Shown here: positions 32,047-42,691 of the stretch, one piece after another
How positions within the stretch are numbered: position 1 is the stretch's first letter
Layout: each line of letters opens with the position of its first letter
Position numbers and translations under genes: made by a program
The notes under the pieces: model-generated
Databases searched by the model: none
What the model saw: the letters and a program-made list of their open reading frames with translations, nothing else
Told to the model about the DNA's origin: nothing
Origin: Bordetella petrii
GTDB lineage: Bacteria; Pseudomonadota; Gammaproteobacteria; Burkholderiales; Burkholderiaceae_B
NCBI RefSeq assembly: GCF_017356245.1
Contig: NZ_JAFMZZ010000004.1
Coordinates: forward strand, 563,162-627,161
Length of the DNA: 64,000 bases
Reading direction: 5' to 3'

Positions 32047-33201
32047 TTATTTCTGGCCGGCCATCAGGCTGATGAATTTGTCGAACAGCACGATGATGTC
32101 GTGCGGGCCCGGGCTGGCTTCGGGATGGCCCTGGAAGCAGAAGGCGGGACGGTCGGTGAGCTCGAAGCCCTGCAGCGTGCCGTCGAACAACGATACGTGC
32201 GTGACCCGCGCATTGGCCGGCAGCGTGGCCGCGTCGACGCCGAAGCCGTGGTTCTGGCTGGTGATGAACACGCGCTTGGAATCGAGGTCTTGCACGGGGT
32301 GGTTGGCGCCGTGGTGGCCGGTTTTCATCTTGACGGTCTTGCCGCCGACGGCCAGGCCCATGATCTGATGGCCCAGGCAGATGCCGAACGTGGGCAGCTT
32401 GCGCTCGAGGAACACCCGCGTGGCGGCGATGGCGTAGTCGCAGGGTTCGGGGTCGCCCGGACCGTTGGCCAGGAACACGCCGTCGGGATCGAGCTTGAGC
32501 ACGTCTTCGGCCGAGGTCTGGGCCGGCACCAGCGTGATGCGGCAGCCGCGGTCGGCCATCAGGCGCAGGATGTTGTACTTGACGCCGAAGTCGTAGGCGA
32601 CCACATGGAAGCGGCCCTGCTCGGGCGAGCCGAAGCCCTGGCCCAGCTGCCAGGTGCCCTGGGACCAGTCTTGCGGGGCCTTGATGGACACCACCTTGGC
32701 GAGGTCGAGGCCGTTCATGCCGGCGTAGCCGCGCGCCAGTTCGACGGCGCGCTCGGCGTCGTCGCCCACCAGGATGCAGGCGCCCTGGGCGCCGCCGTCG
32801 CGCAGGATGCGGGTGAGCTTGCGGGTGTCGACGTCGGCGATGGCCACCACGCCCTGCGCGGCCAGGTATTCGGGCAGCGACTGGGTGGCGCGGAAGTTCG
32901 ACACACGCGAGGGGCAGTCGCGCACCACCAGGCCCGAGGCCAGCACGCGCGCGGTTTCGACGTCTTCGGTATTGACGCCGGTATTGCCGATATGCGGATA
33001 GGTAAGCGTTACGATCTGGCCGTTATAGCTGGGATCGGTGAGGATTTCCTGGTAGCCGGTCATGGCGGTGTTGAACACCACCTCGGCGACCGTATGGCCT
33101 GGCGCGCCGATGGACACGCCCCGGAAAATGGTACCGTCCGCCAAAGCCAGAATTGCAGGAGGGAAGCGATCGGCGCCCTCGGGAAAAAGTTGCGGCAGCA
33201 C
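32047..33201 (-). CDS. carA: Carbamoyl-phosphate synthase small (glutaminase) subunit
   Basis: A 384-residue protein. The N-terminal CPSase_sm_chain domain ([18 protein letters not shown]) is followed by a class I glutamine amidotransferase with the Cys nucleophile in [13 protein letters not shown] near residue 260 and the His-Glu pair in [12 protein letters not shown]. It hydrolyses glutamine and channels ammonia to CarB. The start at 33201 is GTG with GGGG 6-7 bases upstream; ribosome spacing favours it. It is divergent from tal. Confidence 0.96.
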   Translation of the reverse strand: MLPQLFPEGADRFPPAILALADGTIFRGVSIGAPGHTVAEVVFNTAMTGYQEILTDPSYNGQIVTLTYPHIGNTGVNTEDVETARVLASGLVVRDCPSRVSNFRATQSLPEYLAAQGVVAIADVDTRKLTRILRDGGAQGACILVGDDAERAVELARGYAGMNGLDLAKVVSIKAPQDWSQGTWQLGQGFGSPEQGRFHVVAYDFGVKYNILRLMADRGCRITLVPAQTSAEDVLKLDPDGVFLANGPGDPEPCDYAIAATRVFLERKLPTFGICLGHQIMGLAVGGKTVKMKTGHHGANHPVQDLDSKRVFITSQNHGFGVDAATLPANARVTHVSLFDGTLQGFELTDRPAFCFQGHPEASPGPHDIIVLFDKFISLMAGQK

Positions 33202-33240
33202 AGTAAACCCCGGTTTCAGAATCGATGATCAAACCTTGGA

Positions 33241-33246
33241 ATTATA
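33241..33246 (-). promoter_or_regulatory. -10 box of carAB
   Basis: A perfect TATAAT on the minus strand lies 40 bases before the carA start. No convincing -35 is seen. Confidence 0.5.
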
Positions 33247-33378
33247 CCCTGGAAGGGCATTTTCCCCGGGGAACCGCGCCGTATAAGGCTGGGCGCGGAG
33301 ATTTCCGTGTCAAAAGCGGCCCATGCGTAGTGATACCCTACCCTTTTCGCCAACTTTCGCCCCAGTTGATCTGTCCCC

Positions 33379-34338
33379 ATGTCCAGCCAGCTTGAAGCCC
33401 TGCGCCGCCACACGACCGTCGTCGCCGATACCGGCGATTTCGAAGCCATGCGGGCGCTGCGCCCCACCGACGCCACGACCAACCCCTCGCTGATCCTGAA
33501 AGCGGTGCAGAAAGACGCCTACCGGCCGTTGCTGGACCAGGTCGTGCACGACCACCGCGGCGCGCCCCTGGCCGAACTGACCGACCGGCTGCTGGTGGCG
33601 TTCGGCCGCGAGATCCTGAACATTGTGCCGGGCCGGGTATCCACCGAAGTCGACGCGCGCCTGTCTTTCGACACGCGCGCCACGGTCGAGCGCGGCCGCG
33701 GCCTGATCGCCCTGTACGAAGCAGCCGGCATTCCGCGCGAACGGGTGCTGATCAAGACGGCCTCGACCTGGGAAGGCATCCAGGCGGCCCGCCTGCTGCA
33801 GGCCGACGGCATCCGCTGCAACCTGACTCTGCTGTTCTCGCTGCCCCAGGCCGTGGCCTGCGCCGATGCCGGCGTGCAATTGATTTCGCCCTTCGTGGGC
33901 CGCATCTACGACTGGTACAAGAAAGCGGCCGGCGCCGACTGGGTAGAGGCCGATCGTGCCGGCGCCAACGATCCGGGCGTGCAGTCGGTGACCGAGATCT
34001 ACCGCTACTACAAGCGGCACGGCATCACGACCGAGATCATGGGCGCCAGCTTCCGCAACAAAGGCCAGATCCTGGCGCTGGCGGGCTGCGACCTGCTGAC
34101 CATCAGCCCCGAACTGCTGGCCGAACTCGACGGCATGCCGGGCGACGTGCCGGCGCGCCTGGCGCGCGATGGCGATGCGGGCGAAACGCCGGCGCGGCGC
34201 CCGGCCGACGAAGTGTGGTTTCGCAGCGAACTGAACGCCAACGCCATGGCCACGGAAAAACTGGCCGAAGGCATCCGGCTGTTTTCGGCGGATGCGGTGA
34301 AGCTGGATGCCTTGCTGGGCGGGGCGCCGGCTCGATAG
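33379..34338 (+). CDS. tal: Transaldolase
   Basis: A 319-residue TalB-type transaldolase of the non-oxidative pentose phosphate pathway, moving dihydroxyacetone units between sedoheptulose-7-phosphate and glyceraldehyde-3-phosphate. The start [31 protein letters not shown] segment and Schiff-base lysine in [12 protein letters not shown] near residue 132 are diagnostic. It is monocistronic: divergent from carA and followed by a dispersed double-hairpin repeat. Confidence 0.97.
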   Translation: MSSQLEALRRHTTVVADTGDFEAMRALRPTDATTNPSLILKAVQKDAYRPLLDQVVHDHRGAPLAELTDRLLVAFGREILNIVPGRVSTEVDARLSFDTRATVERGRGLIALYEAAGIPRERVLIKTASTWEGIQAARLLQADGIRCNLTLLFSLPQAVACADAGVQLISPFVGRIYDWYKKAAGADWVEADRAGANDPGVQSVTEIYRYYKRHGITTEIMGASFRNKGQILALAGCDLLTISPELLAELDGMPGDVPARLARDGDAGETPARRPADEVWFRSELNANAMATEKLAEGIRLFSADAVKLDALLGGAPAR

Positions 34339-34365
34339 CGGCAAGCTGCGCGGGCGCCAGGATAC

Positions 34366-34457
34366 AAGGTGTCAGGCTCCCGCAGGGTGCCTGACACCGT
34401 GCTGTCGAGACAGCCTGCCACACTTCGGTGTCTGGCACCCGCGGAGCCAGACACCTG
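34366..34457. repeat. Double-hairpin intergenic repeat, copy 3 (inverted)
   Basis: Stems GGTGTCAGGC/GCCTGACACC (34368-34398) and GGTGTCTGGC/GCCAGACACC (34427-34455). The linker reads as the reverse complement of copies 1 and 2. It lies between the converging tal and carboxymuconolactone-decarboxylase-like genes. Confidence 0.92.
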
Positions 34458-34466
34458 TGCCTAGGC

Positions 34467-34994
34467 TCAGCGCTCGTCGTGCGAGTGCACCTGCAGCGCT
34501 TCCAGGAAGCGCGACACCATGTTGTAGGCCGCCACCGTGGCGGTGAGCTCGACCATCAGCTTGTCGCTGCCGACGGCCTGGCGGGCGGCGTCGAACACCG
34601 GCTGGGGCACCTGGATCTGGCGCGTCATGGCGTCGGTATAGGCCAGTACCGCACGTTCGCTGGCGCTGAACTGGTCCGACGACTTCCATTGGCCCAGCGC
34701 ATCGAGCTGGGCCTGGGTGATGCCTTCGCGCAGGGCGATGGGCGCGTGCTGGTCGGCTTCGTAGGGCGCGCCGTTGATCGCCGCCACCCGCATGATGACC
34801 AGTTCGCGCAGGTCGCCCGGCAGCGTGCTGAGCTGGCGGATGGACGTCAGGTAGTTCAGCCAGCCGCCGGCCACGGCGGGGCTGTGCAGCAGCATCTGGT
34901 ACAGGTGCAGCACGCTGCCGCGCTCGGCAACGATGCGATCGACCAGCGGCTTGGCATCGGGATGGTTCAGGTCAGCATAAGACAGGCGCGCCAT
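34467..34994 (-). CDS. Carboxymuconolactone decarboxylase-like (AhpD-fold) protein without cysteines
   Basis: A 175-residue all-helical protein of the CMD/AhpD superfamily, shown by LRELVIMRVAAINGAPYEADQHAPIALREG (about 62-91), the segment that carries the CxxC in AhpD. Here there is no cysteine anywhere in the protein, so a peroxidase-reductase role is ruled out; it is more like gamma-carboxymuconolactone decarboxylase-type enzymes, which use a His/Glu site. It follows the ABC permease gene by 46 bases and probably belongs to the same operon. Substrate unknown. Confidence 0.8.
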   Translation of the reverse strand: MARLSYADLNHPDAKPLVDRIVAERGSVLHLYQMLLHSPAVAGGWLNYLTSIRQLSTLPGDLRELVIMRVAAINGAPYEADQHAPIALREGITQAQLDALGQWKSSDQFSASERAVLAYTDAMTRQIQVPQPVFDAARQAVGSDKLMVELTATVAAYNMVSRFLEALQVHSHDER

Positions 34995-35040
34995 GCGGCT
35001 AACTCCGGAAAAGGGGCGGCCCCGGCCGGGCCGCGCGGGT

Positions 35041-35835
35041 TCAGATTTTTTCGGTTTCGCCCGATTTGGGCTGCCATTTCATCAGGCGCTGCTCGCCCAG
35101 GCCCACGATGTAGTCGAGCAGCAGCGCGAACGCGGTCAGCACCACGATGCCGGCGAACACGGTGTTGACGTCGAAGGTGCCTTCGGCCTGCAGGATCAGG
35201 TAGCCGACGCCGCTGGCCGAGCCCAGGTATTCGCCCACCACGGCCCCCACGAAGGCCAGGCCCACCGAGGTATGCAGGCTGGAGAACACCCAGCTGGTGG
35301 CCGAAGGCAAGTACACGTGGCGCAGCAGCTGGCGCCGGCCCGCGCCCAGCATGCGGGCGTTGTCGAGCAAGGTGGGGCTGACTTCGCGCACGCCCTGGTA
35401 GACGTTGAAGAACACGATGAAGAACACCAGCGTGACCGCCAGCGCCACCTTGGACCAGATGCCCAGGCCGAACCACATGCCGAAAATGGGCGCCAGGATG
35501 ACGCGCGGCATGGAATTGGCCGCCTTGATGTAGGGGTCGAGAATGGCGCTGGCCGTGCTGGACAGGCCCAGCCACAGGCCGAAGCCCAGCCCCGACACGG
35601 TGCCGATGAAAAACGCCAGCACGGTCTCGGCCAGGGTCACCCACAAGTGGCGGTAGATGTCGCCGTTGGTGATGAACCAGGCCCAGATGCGGCCCCACAC
35701 TTCGAGCGGCTGGCCGAAGAAGAAGGCGACCTTGGGATCGAGCGACACGACATACCAGATGACCAGGATGGCCGCCAGCAACAGCAGCTGCCAGAACCGC
35801 AGGCTGGCTGAACCGGGTTTGATGAATTTCGACAT
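35041..35835 (-). CDS. ABC transporter permease, NitT/TauT (SsuC-like) family
   Basis: A 264-residue inner-membrane permease with about six hydrophobic segments (first near residues 15-32) and a BPD_transp_1 domain; the EAA-type loop is near VVGEYLGSASGVGYLI. The family imports nitrate, taurine, alkanesulfonates, thiamine precursors and aromatic acids. The ATG at 35835 (MSKFIKPGSASLRFW) follows the ATPase gene by 17 bases. Substrate unresolved; the neighbouring CoA-transferase suggests an organic acid. Confidence 0.9.
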   Translation of the reverse strand: MSKFIKPGSASLRFWQLLLLAAILVIWYVVSLDPKVAFFFGQPLEVWGRIWAWFITNGDIYRHLWVTLAETVLAFFIGTVSGLGFGLWLGLSSTASAILDPYIKAANSMPRVILAPIFGMWFGLGIWSKVALAVTLVFFIVFFNVYQGVREVSPTLLDNARMLGAGRRQLLRHVYLPSATSWVFSSLHTSVGLAFVGAVVGEYLGSASGVGYLILQAEGTFDVNTVFAGIVVLTAFALLLDYIVGLGEQRLMKWQPKSGETEKI

Positions 35836-35852
35836 ATCAGATCCGAACCGCC

Positions 35853-36665
35853 TCAGGAGGCTGTTTTTTGCTGGGCATAGCCCTTGAGCACTTCTTCGCG
35901 CAGCACGCCCCAGATGGCCGCGTGCAATTCGACGAAGCGCGGATGGGTGCGCACTTCGGCGACGTCGCGCGGGCGCGGCAGGTCGATGGCGAACTCGCCG
36001 ATGGGGTGGGTGCCCGGGCCGGCCGACAGCACCACCACCCGGTCGCTCATGGCAATGGCTTCGTCCAGGTCGTGCGTGATGAACAGCACGGCCTTGCGCT
36101 TGGCCATCCAGAGTTCGAGCACTTCGTTTTCCATCAGCTGGCGCGTCTGGATGTCCAGCGCCGAGAACGGCTCGTCCATCAGGATGATGTCGGGGTCGCG
36201 GATGAGCGTCTGCGCCAGCATGGCGCGCTTGCGCATGCCGCCCGACATCTGGTGCGGATAGCGTTCTTCGAAACCGCCCAGGCCCACGCGGCGCAGCCAT
36301 TCGCGGCCGCGCGCGAGCGCCTCGGGGCGCGCCACGCCGGCGAACTCCAGGCCGGCGATGACGTTTTCCAGGGCGCTGCGCCACGGCAGCAGCGCTTCAC
36401 CCTGGAACATGTAGCCGGCCCGGGTGTTGATGCCCGACAGCGGCTGGCCGAACACCTTTACCTGCCCCGACGACGGCGCCAGCAGGCCGGCGCCCACGTT
36501 CAGCAGCGTGGATTTGCCGCAGCCCGTGGGACCGACCACCGAAACGAATTCGCCCGGCGCGATGGCCAGGCTGGTGTCCTGGACGGCGGTGTAGCGCTTG
36601 CCCCCGCCGTCGCGGGACACGAAAGTGCAGGTAATGCTATCGAGCGAAAGTGCTGCTTCAGCCAT
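35853..36665 (-). CDS. ABC transporter ATP-binding protein, NitT/TauT (SsuB-like) family
   Basis: A 270-residue ATPase with Walker A VGPTGCGKST near residue 40, signature HQMSGGMRKRAMLAQTL, Walker B IILMDEPFSALD and the switch THDLDEAIAMSDR. The start MAEAALSLDSITCTF at 36665 overlaps the stop of the binding-protein gene by 8 bases, which points to translational coupling; a start 7 codons earlier is possible. Confidence 0.93.
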   Translation of the reverse strand: MAEAALSLDSITCTFVSRDGGGKRYTAVQDTSLAIAPGEFVSVVGPTGCGKSTLLNVGAGLLAPSSGQVKVFGQPLSGINTRAGYMFQGEALLPWRSALENVIAGLEFAGVARPEALARGREWLRRVGLGGFEERYPHQMSGGMRKRAMLAQTLIRDPDIILMDEPFSALDIQTRQLMENEVLELWMAKRKAVLFITHDLDEAIAMSDRVVVLSAGPGTHPIGEFAIDLPRPRDVAEVRTHPRFVELHAAIWGVLREEVLKGYAQQKTAS

Positions 36666-37698
36666 TGGGATATTTCTGGTTGGCACGGCGGGTGAACTCG
36701 TTGGTCCAGACCTTGGAGGTGTCGATCTTGGCAGCGTCGAAACCCTTGACGTAGGCGGCCAGCGCCTTGGCGGCGGTGGCCGCGCCGTCTTCGGGGATGA
36801 CGCCGTCGGGCGACAGACCTTCCATGCTCTTGGCGATGGCGGCCTTGTAGACGGCCGGGTCGCCCAGCAGGTACTGGGTGGGCACCGCCTTGGCGATTTC
36901 TTCGGCGCCGGCCTTCTGGATCCATTTGTCGGCGCGCACGATGGCGTTGGTGAGCGCCTGCGCCGTGTTGGGATTGGCGTCCAGGAAGGCCTGGGGCGCG
37001 TACAGGCTGCCGGCCGGCATGTTGCCGCCGAAGATTTCCCGGGTGTCTTTCAGGGTGCGGGTGTCGACGATGATGTCGATGTCGCCCGGCATGGCCAGCA
37101 TCGAGACCACCGGGTCGGTGTTGGAAATGGCGTCGATCTGGCCGCTGCGCAGCGCGGTGACCGCGCCGGCGCCGGCGCCCACGCCGATGAAGGACACGTC
37201 GCTGTCTTTCAGGCCGTGCTTGGCCAGGAAGAAGCTGACCACCATGTTGGTGGACGAGCCCGGCGCGGTAACGCCGATTTTCTTGCCTTTCAGGTCGGCC
37301 GGGCTCTTGTAGCCGGGCATGTTCTTCTTCGAGACGCCCACGCCGATCATGGGCGCGCGGCCCTGCAGCACGAAGGCGCGGTAGAACTGGCCCTTGGACT
37401 GCATGTGCAGGGTGTGCTCGAAGGCGCCCGAGACCACGTCGGCGCTGCCGCCCACCACGGCCTGCAGGGCCTTGGAGCCGCCGGCGAAGTCGGCAATGCT
37501 GACGTCCAGCCCTTCATCCTTGAAGAAGCCCTTGACCTCGGCGATGGTCAGCGGCAGGTAGTAGATGAGGGCCTTGCCGCCCACGGCGATCTGCACGCTT
37601 TTCTTTTCCAGCTTCTGGGCCCGCACGATGGCGGGCGCCATGCCCATCGCGCCGGCGGCGCCGGCCAGCTTGAGCAACTCACGACGAGTGACTGACAT
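36658..37698 (-). CDS. ABC transporter substrate-binding protein, NitT/TauT family
   Basis: A 346-residue periplasmic protein. The N-terminus MSVTRRELLKLAGAAGAMGM reads as a twin-arginine (Tat) signal, with cleavage near IVRAQ. The mature part has the SsuA/NMT1-like fold with YYLPLTIAEVKGFFKDEGLDV and FAGGSKALQAVVGGSADVV. Tat export would mean it folds before leaving the cytoplasm, which is common but not universal in the family. It heads the ABC operon and follows the CoA-transferase gene by 91 bases. Confidence 0.92.
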   Translation of the reverse strand: MSVTRRELLKLAGAAGAMGMAPAIVRAQKLEKKSVQIAVGGKALIYYLPLTIAEVKGFFKDEGLDVSIADFAGGSKALQAVVGGSADVVSGAFEHTLHMQSKGQFYRAFVLQGRAPMIGVGVSKKNMPGYKSPADLKGKKIGVTAPGSSTNMVVSFFLAKHGLKDSDVSFIGVGAGAGAVTALRSGQIDAISNTDPVVSMLAMPGDIDIIVDTRTLKDTREIFGGNMPAGSLYAPQAFLDANPNTAQALTNAIVRADKWIQKAGAEEIAKAVPTQYLLGDPAVYKAAIAKSMEGLSPDGVIPEDGAATAAKALAAYVKGFDAAKIDTSKVWTNEFTRRANQKYPNG

Positions 37699-37789
37699 TG
37701 AGGGTCTCCTTTGCCGCCAGTGCGGCCTGTGTCTGCATTGCGGCCCGGCAGGCCGTCATCTTGGCTTTATGGAAGCGCTGGCTGGCGGG

Positions 37790-39055
37790 TCAGGCGGCGG
37801 GCGGCGGGACGCCGATTGCGCCGGCCTCGGCCAGTTCTGCGATCGCCGCAGCATCATACCCCAGCGTTTTCAGGACTTCTTCGGTATGTTCCCCTAGGCG
37901 CGGGCCCAGCCAGCGGGTGCCTCCGGGTGTTTCGGACAGGCGCGGCACCACGGCCGGCAGCTTGACCGGGGCGCCGTCGGGGAAGCGATGCTGCTCGATC
38001 ATGCCGCGCGCGATGAACTGCGGGTCGGCGAACATGTCGGCCACGCTGTAGATCTTGCCCACCGGCACGTCGGCGCGGCGCAGGGCCTCCAGGGCCTGGT
38101 CGATGGTGCGCGTGTCGCACCAGCGCTGGATGGCGCCGTCGATTTCGTCGGCCCGCCGGGCGCGCCCGTCGTTGCGGGCCAGTTGCGGGTCCTGGGCCAG
38201 ATCGTCGCGGCCGATGGCGCGCATCAGGCGGTTGAAAATGGCGTCGCCGTTGCCGGCAATGACCACGTTCTGGCCGTCGCGGGTGGTGTAGGTGTTGGAC
38301 GGCACGATGCCCGGCAGCGCGCCGCCGGTGCGTTCGCGCACCACGCCGGCCACGTCGTATTCGGGCACCAGGCTTTCCATCAGGTTGAACACCGATTCGT
38401 ACAGGGCCACGTCGACCATCTGGCCCTGCCCGGCCACGCAGTCGGCGCCGGCCTTGCCGTTCCAGCGCCCGCCGGTGGCATCGCGGTGGCGCAGCGCCAT
38501 CATGGCGCCGATGACCGCGTGCAGCGCCGCGATCGAGTCGCCCACCGAAATGCCCACGCGCACCGGCGGCCGGTCGGGGTGGCCGGAAACGTAGCGCAGC
38601 CCGCCCATGGACTCGGCGATGGCGCCGAACCCGGGCGCGTCGCGCATGGGCCCGGTCTGCCCATAGCCGGACAGGCGCACCATGATCAGCGCCGGGTTGG
38701 CGGCGCGCAGCTGTTCGTAGCCCAGGTCCCATTTTTCGAGCACGCCGGGACGGTAGTTCTCGATGATGATGTCGGCGTCCAGCGCCAGGCGGCGCGCGAT
38801 CTCGCGTCCGCGCGGGTCTTTCAGGTTGAGCGCGATGGACTGCTTGTTGCGGGCCTGCACCGTCCACCACAGCGAATTGCCTTCATGCAGGTAGCGCCAG
38901 CTGCGGATGGGGTCGCCCCCGCCCGAGCCGTCGGGGCCGTGCGGGGTTTCGACCTTGATGACATCGGCGCCGAACTCGCCCAGCATGCGGGCGGCGAACG
39001 GCCCGGCGATCAGCGTGCCCAGTTCCAGGACTTTGACGCCCTTGAGCGCGGACAT
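37790..39055 (-). CDS. CoA-transferase family III (CaiB/BaiF-type)
   Basis: A 421-residue enzyme that moves CoA between organic acids. It begins MSALKGVKVLELGTLIAGPF and has the aspartate-containing region GFGAIAESMGGLRYVSGHPD where the catalytic Asp normally lies nearby. About 15 extra residues (GGRWNGKAGADCVAG) are inserted before GQGQMVDVALYES, where most family members read T-G-x-G-Q directly. It is upstream of a NitT/TauT importer in the same direction, so it may activate the imported acid. The acid is unknown. Confidence 0.9.
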   Translation of the reverse strand: MSALKGVKVLELGTLIAGPFAARMLGEFGADVIKVETPHGPDGSGGGDPIRSWRYLHEGNSLWWTVQARNKQSIALNLKDPRGREIARRLALDADIIIENYRPGVLEKWDLGYEQLRAANPALIMVRLSGYGQTGPMRDAPGFGAIAESMGGLRYVSGHPDRPPVRVGISVGDSIAALHAVIGAMMALRHRDATGGRWNGKAGADCVAGQGQMVDVALYESVFNLMESLVPEYDVAGVVRERTGGALPGIVPSNTYTTRDGQNVVIAGNGDAIFNRLMRAIGRDDLAQDPQLARNDGRARRADEIDGAIQRWCDTRTIDQALEALRRADVPVGKIYSVADMFADPQFIARGMIEQHRFPDGAPVKLPAVVPRLSETPGGTRWLGPRLGEHTEEVLKTLGYDAAAIAELAEAGAIGVPPPAA

Positions 39056-39094
39056 GGGGGTCTCCTTTGTGGTCTGGCCCGGGCGCCGGCTGCC

Positions 39095-39703
39095 CTAGGC
39101 GGACTTGCGTTCCATCAGGGCCCAGGCGATGGTGCCGGCATCGACGTATTCGAGCTCGCCACCGGCCGGCACGCCGCGCGCCAGGCGCGTGACCTTCAGG
39201 CCCTTGCCCGCCAGGACTTCGCCCAGGAAGTGCGCGGTGGTCTCGCCCTCGGCCGTAAAGTTGGTGGCCAGGATCACTTCCTGCACCACGCCGTCGGAGG
39301 CGCGCTCGAGCAGGCGCTGGAAGTCGAGCTCGCGCGGGCCGATGCCCTCGAGCGGGGCCACCCGGCCCATCAGCACATAGTACAGGCCGCGGTAGCCGTG
39401 GCTGGCCTCGATCATGTTCTGGTCGGCCGGCGTTTCGACGATGCACAGCAGCGACGGATCGCGCTTGGGATTGGCGCAGGTGGCGCAGACTTCGTCTTCG
39501 GTGAAGCTGTTGCAGCGCGCGCAATGGCGCAGGTTGTGCACGGCGCCCGCCAGCGCGCGGCCCAGCATGTCGGCCCCCTGCAGGTCGTGCTGCAGCAGGT
39601 GGTAGGCCATGCGCCGGGCCGAACGTACGCCCACCCCGGGCAGGCGGCGCAGCGCCTCGATCAGCGAGACGAGCGGTTCGGGTTCGGGCAGTTGGGGGTC
39701 CAT
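39095..39703 (-). CDS. recR: Recombination mediator protein RecR
   Basis: A 202-residue protein of the RecFOR pathway. The N-terminal helix-hairpin-helix ([20 protein letters not shown]), the four-cysteine zinc site [16 protein letters not shown] near residue 57, and the Toprim segment [15 protein letters not shown] are all present. It loads RecA on gapped DNA. It follows ybaB by 19 bases in the conserved dnaX-ybaB-recR operon. Confidence 0.97.
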   Translation of the reverse strand: MDPQLPEPEPLVSLIEALRRLPGVGVRSARRMAYHLLQHDLQGADMLGRALAGAVHNLRHCARCNSFTEDEVCATCANPKRDPSLLCIVETPADQNMIEASHGYRGLYYVLMGRVAPLEGIGPRELDFQRLLERASDGVVQEVILATNFTAEGETTAHFLGEVLAGKGLKVTRLARGVPAGGELEYVDAGTIAWALMERKSA

Positions 39704-39722
39704 CGCAGCGGCGGCCGGCGGA

Positions 39723-40049
39723 TCAGAAGGGCAGCTTCATGCCCGGCGGAATCGGCATGCCGGCCGTGACGCCGGCCATTTTTTCCTGGGCGGTGGCTTC
39801 GGCCTTGCGCAGCGCGTCGTTGAAGGCCGCCGCCACCAGGTCTTCGAGCATGTCTTTGTCATCGGTCAGCAGGCTGGGATCGATGGCCACGCGCTTGACG
39901 TCGTGGCGGCAGGACATGGAAACCTTGACCAGGCCGCCGCCGGACTCGCCGTCGACGATGATCTCGGCCAGGGCGTCCTGGGCCTTTTTCATGTTTTCCT
40001 GCATCTGCTGCGCCTGGCGCATCAGACCGGCAAGTTGTCCTTTCATCAT
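39723..40049 (-). CDS. ybaB: YbaB/EbfC nucleoid-associated protein
   Basis: A 108-residue dimeric DNA-binding protein. It begins [20 protein letters not shown] and has the family segment [19 protein letters not shown]. It sits between dnaX and recR, the usual place, 63 bases after dnaX. YbaB binds DNA broadly and may affect nucleoid structure or DNA repair. Confidence 0.95.
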   Translation of the reverse strand: MMKGQLAGLMRQAQQMQENMKKAQDALAEIIVDGESGGGLVKVSMSCRHDVKRVAIDPSLLTDDKDMLEDLVAAAFNDALRKAEATAQEKMAGVTAGMPIPPGMKLPF

Positions 40050-40112
40050 GATGGAAGCTTCCTTGGATAGAGGGAAATTTTCGCGGAACTCGCAATAGCG
40101 GCCCCGGGCCGC

Positions 40113-42167
<2,055 letters not shown>

Positions 42168-42299
42168 GGACGGATTGTAGAGCCAGTTGCGCGCGGCCGG
42201 CGCGCCGGAAATGCAAAGGGGCGCCGCAACCAGGGCGCGAATTGCCATGAACCCACGGCAATTCGTTCCGATTACGGCGCCCCCTTGGGGAAACCGGTA

Positions 42300-42394
42300 G
42301 GCGAGCCTTACTCCGGCACTGATCCTAAACGACTATGGCTGCTTCGTTCCCGACCTGACCAGGTTCACCGCCGAACCATGCGAAGGGGCCCGCC
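42300..42394 (-). ncRNA. ffs: Signal recognition particle 4.5S RNA
   Basis: The minus strand carries the conserved SRP apical loop region GGTCAGGTCGGGAACGAAGC (near 42335-42357). Ends GGCGGGCC (42387-42394) and GGCTCGCC (42300-42307) pair to close the hairpin, giving about 95 nucleotides. It binds Ffh and directs membrane proteins to FtsY. Position next to dnaX is typical for these bacteria. The -10 box TAGAAT lies 7 bases before the 5' end. Confidence 0.93.
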
Positions 42395-42456
42395 AATTGA
42401 GATTCTAGCAGAGCGGCTGGAAGGCCGCCTGCTGGAATCTCAATTGGCGGGCCCCG
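42387..42456. repeat. Long inverted repeat over the ffs promoter and 5' end
   Basis: A perfect 19-bp arm GGCCCGCCAATTGAGATTC (42387-42405) and its reverse complement end at 42456; the inner part (AGCAG-GCGGC / GCCGC-CTGCT) pairs too, leaving a small loop. The left arm contains the ffs 5' end and its -10 box (TAGAAT, minus strand); the right arm copies them in opposite orientation with TGGAAT. Confidence 0.88.
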
Positions 42457-42569
42457 GGGGGCTGTATGTGGGCTCCCTCCCCTGGCCCTCCCTCCTGGAG
42501 GGAGGGAGGGGGGCGTCTCTGGGTGAGAGATGGGGTTCTTTTGTTTGCTTTTTTGGTTGTTTTTTTTGA
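42457..42569. other. Non-coding purine/pyrimidine-biased stretch
   Basis: Between ffs and the downstream repeat lies CCCTCCCTCC-T-GGAGGGAGGG (42486-42506), a near-perfect palindrome, then G runs that could form a G-quadruplex on the plus strand (42497-42513), then a T-rich tract (42536-42568). No gene is seen here. Confidence 0.6.
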
Positions 42570-42664
42570 TGGGTGTCAGGCTCCGCGAGGTGCCTGACAC
42601 CGCTGTAGGCCGCAGTCGTCTCAGTCGTACGGTGTCTGACACCCTGCGGGAGTCAGACACCTGG
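42570..42664. repeat. Double-hairpin intergenic repeat, copy 4
   Basis: Stems GGTGTCAGGC/GCCTGACACC (42572-42601) and GGTGTCTGAC/GTCAGACACC (42631-42661), with a 29-base linker containing CAGTCGTCTCAG. It lies 28 bases after the addA stop. Confidence 0.9.
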
Positions 42665-42691
42665 CAAAACCACCTGGTAACCGCCGGCCCG

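Noticed and set aside
36658-36660. Overlap of binding-protein stop with ATPase start considered as a frameshift
   Set aside because: Both proteins are full length with intact termini; an 8-base overlap is normal translational coupling.
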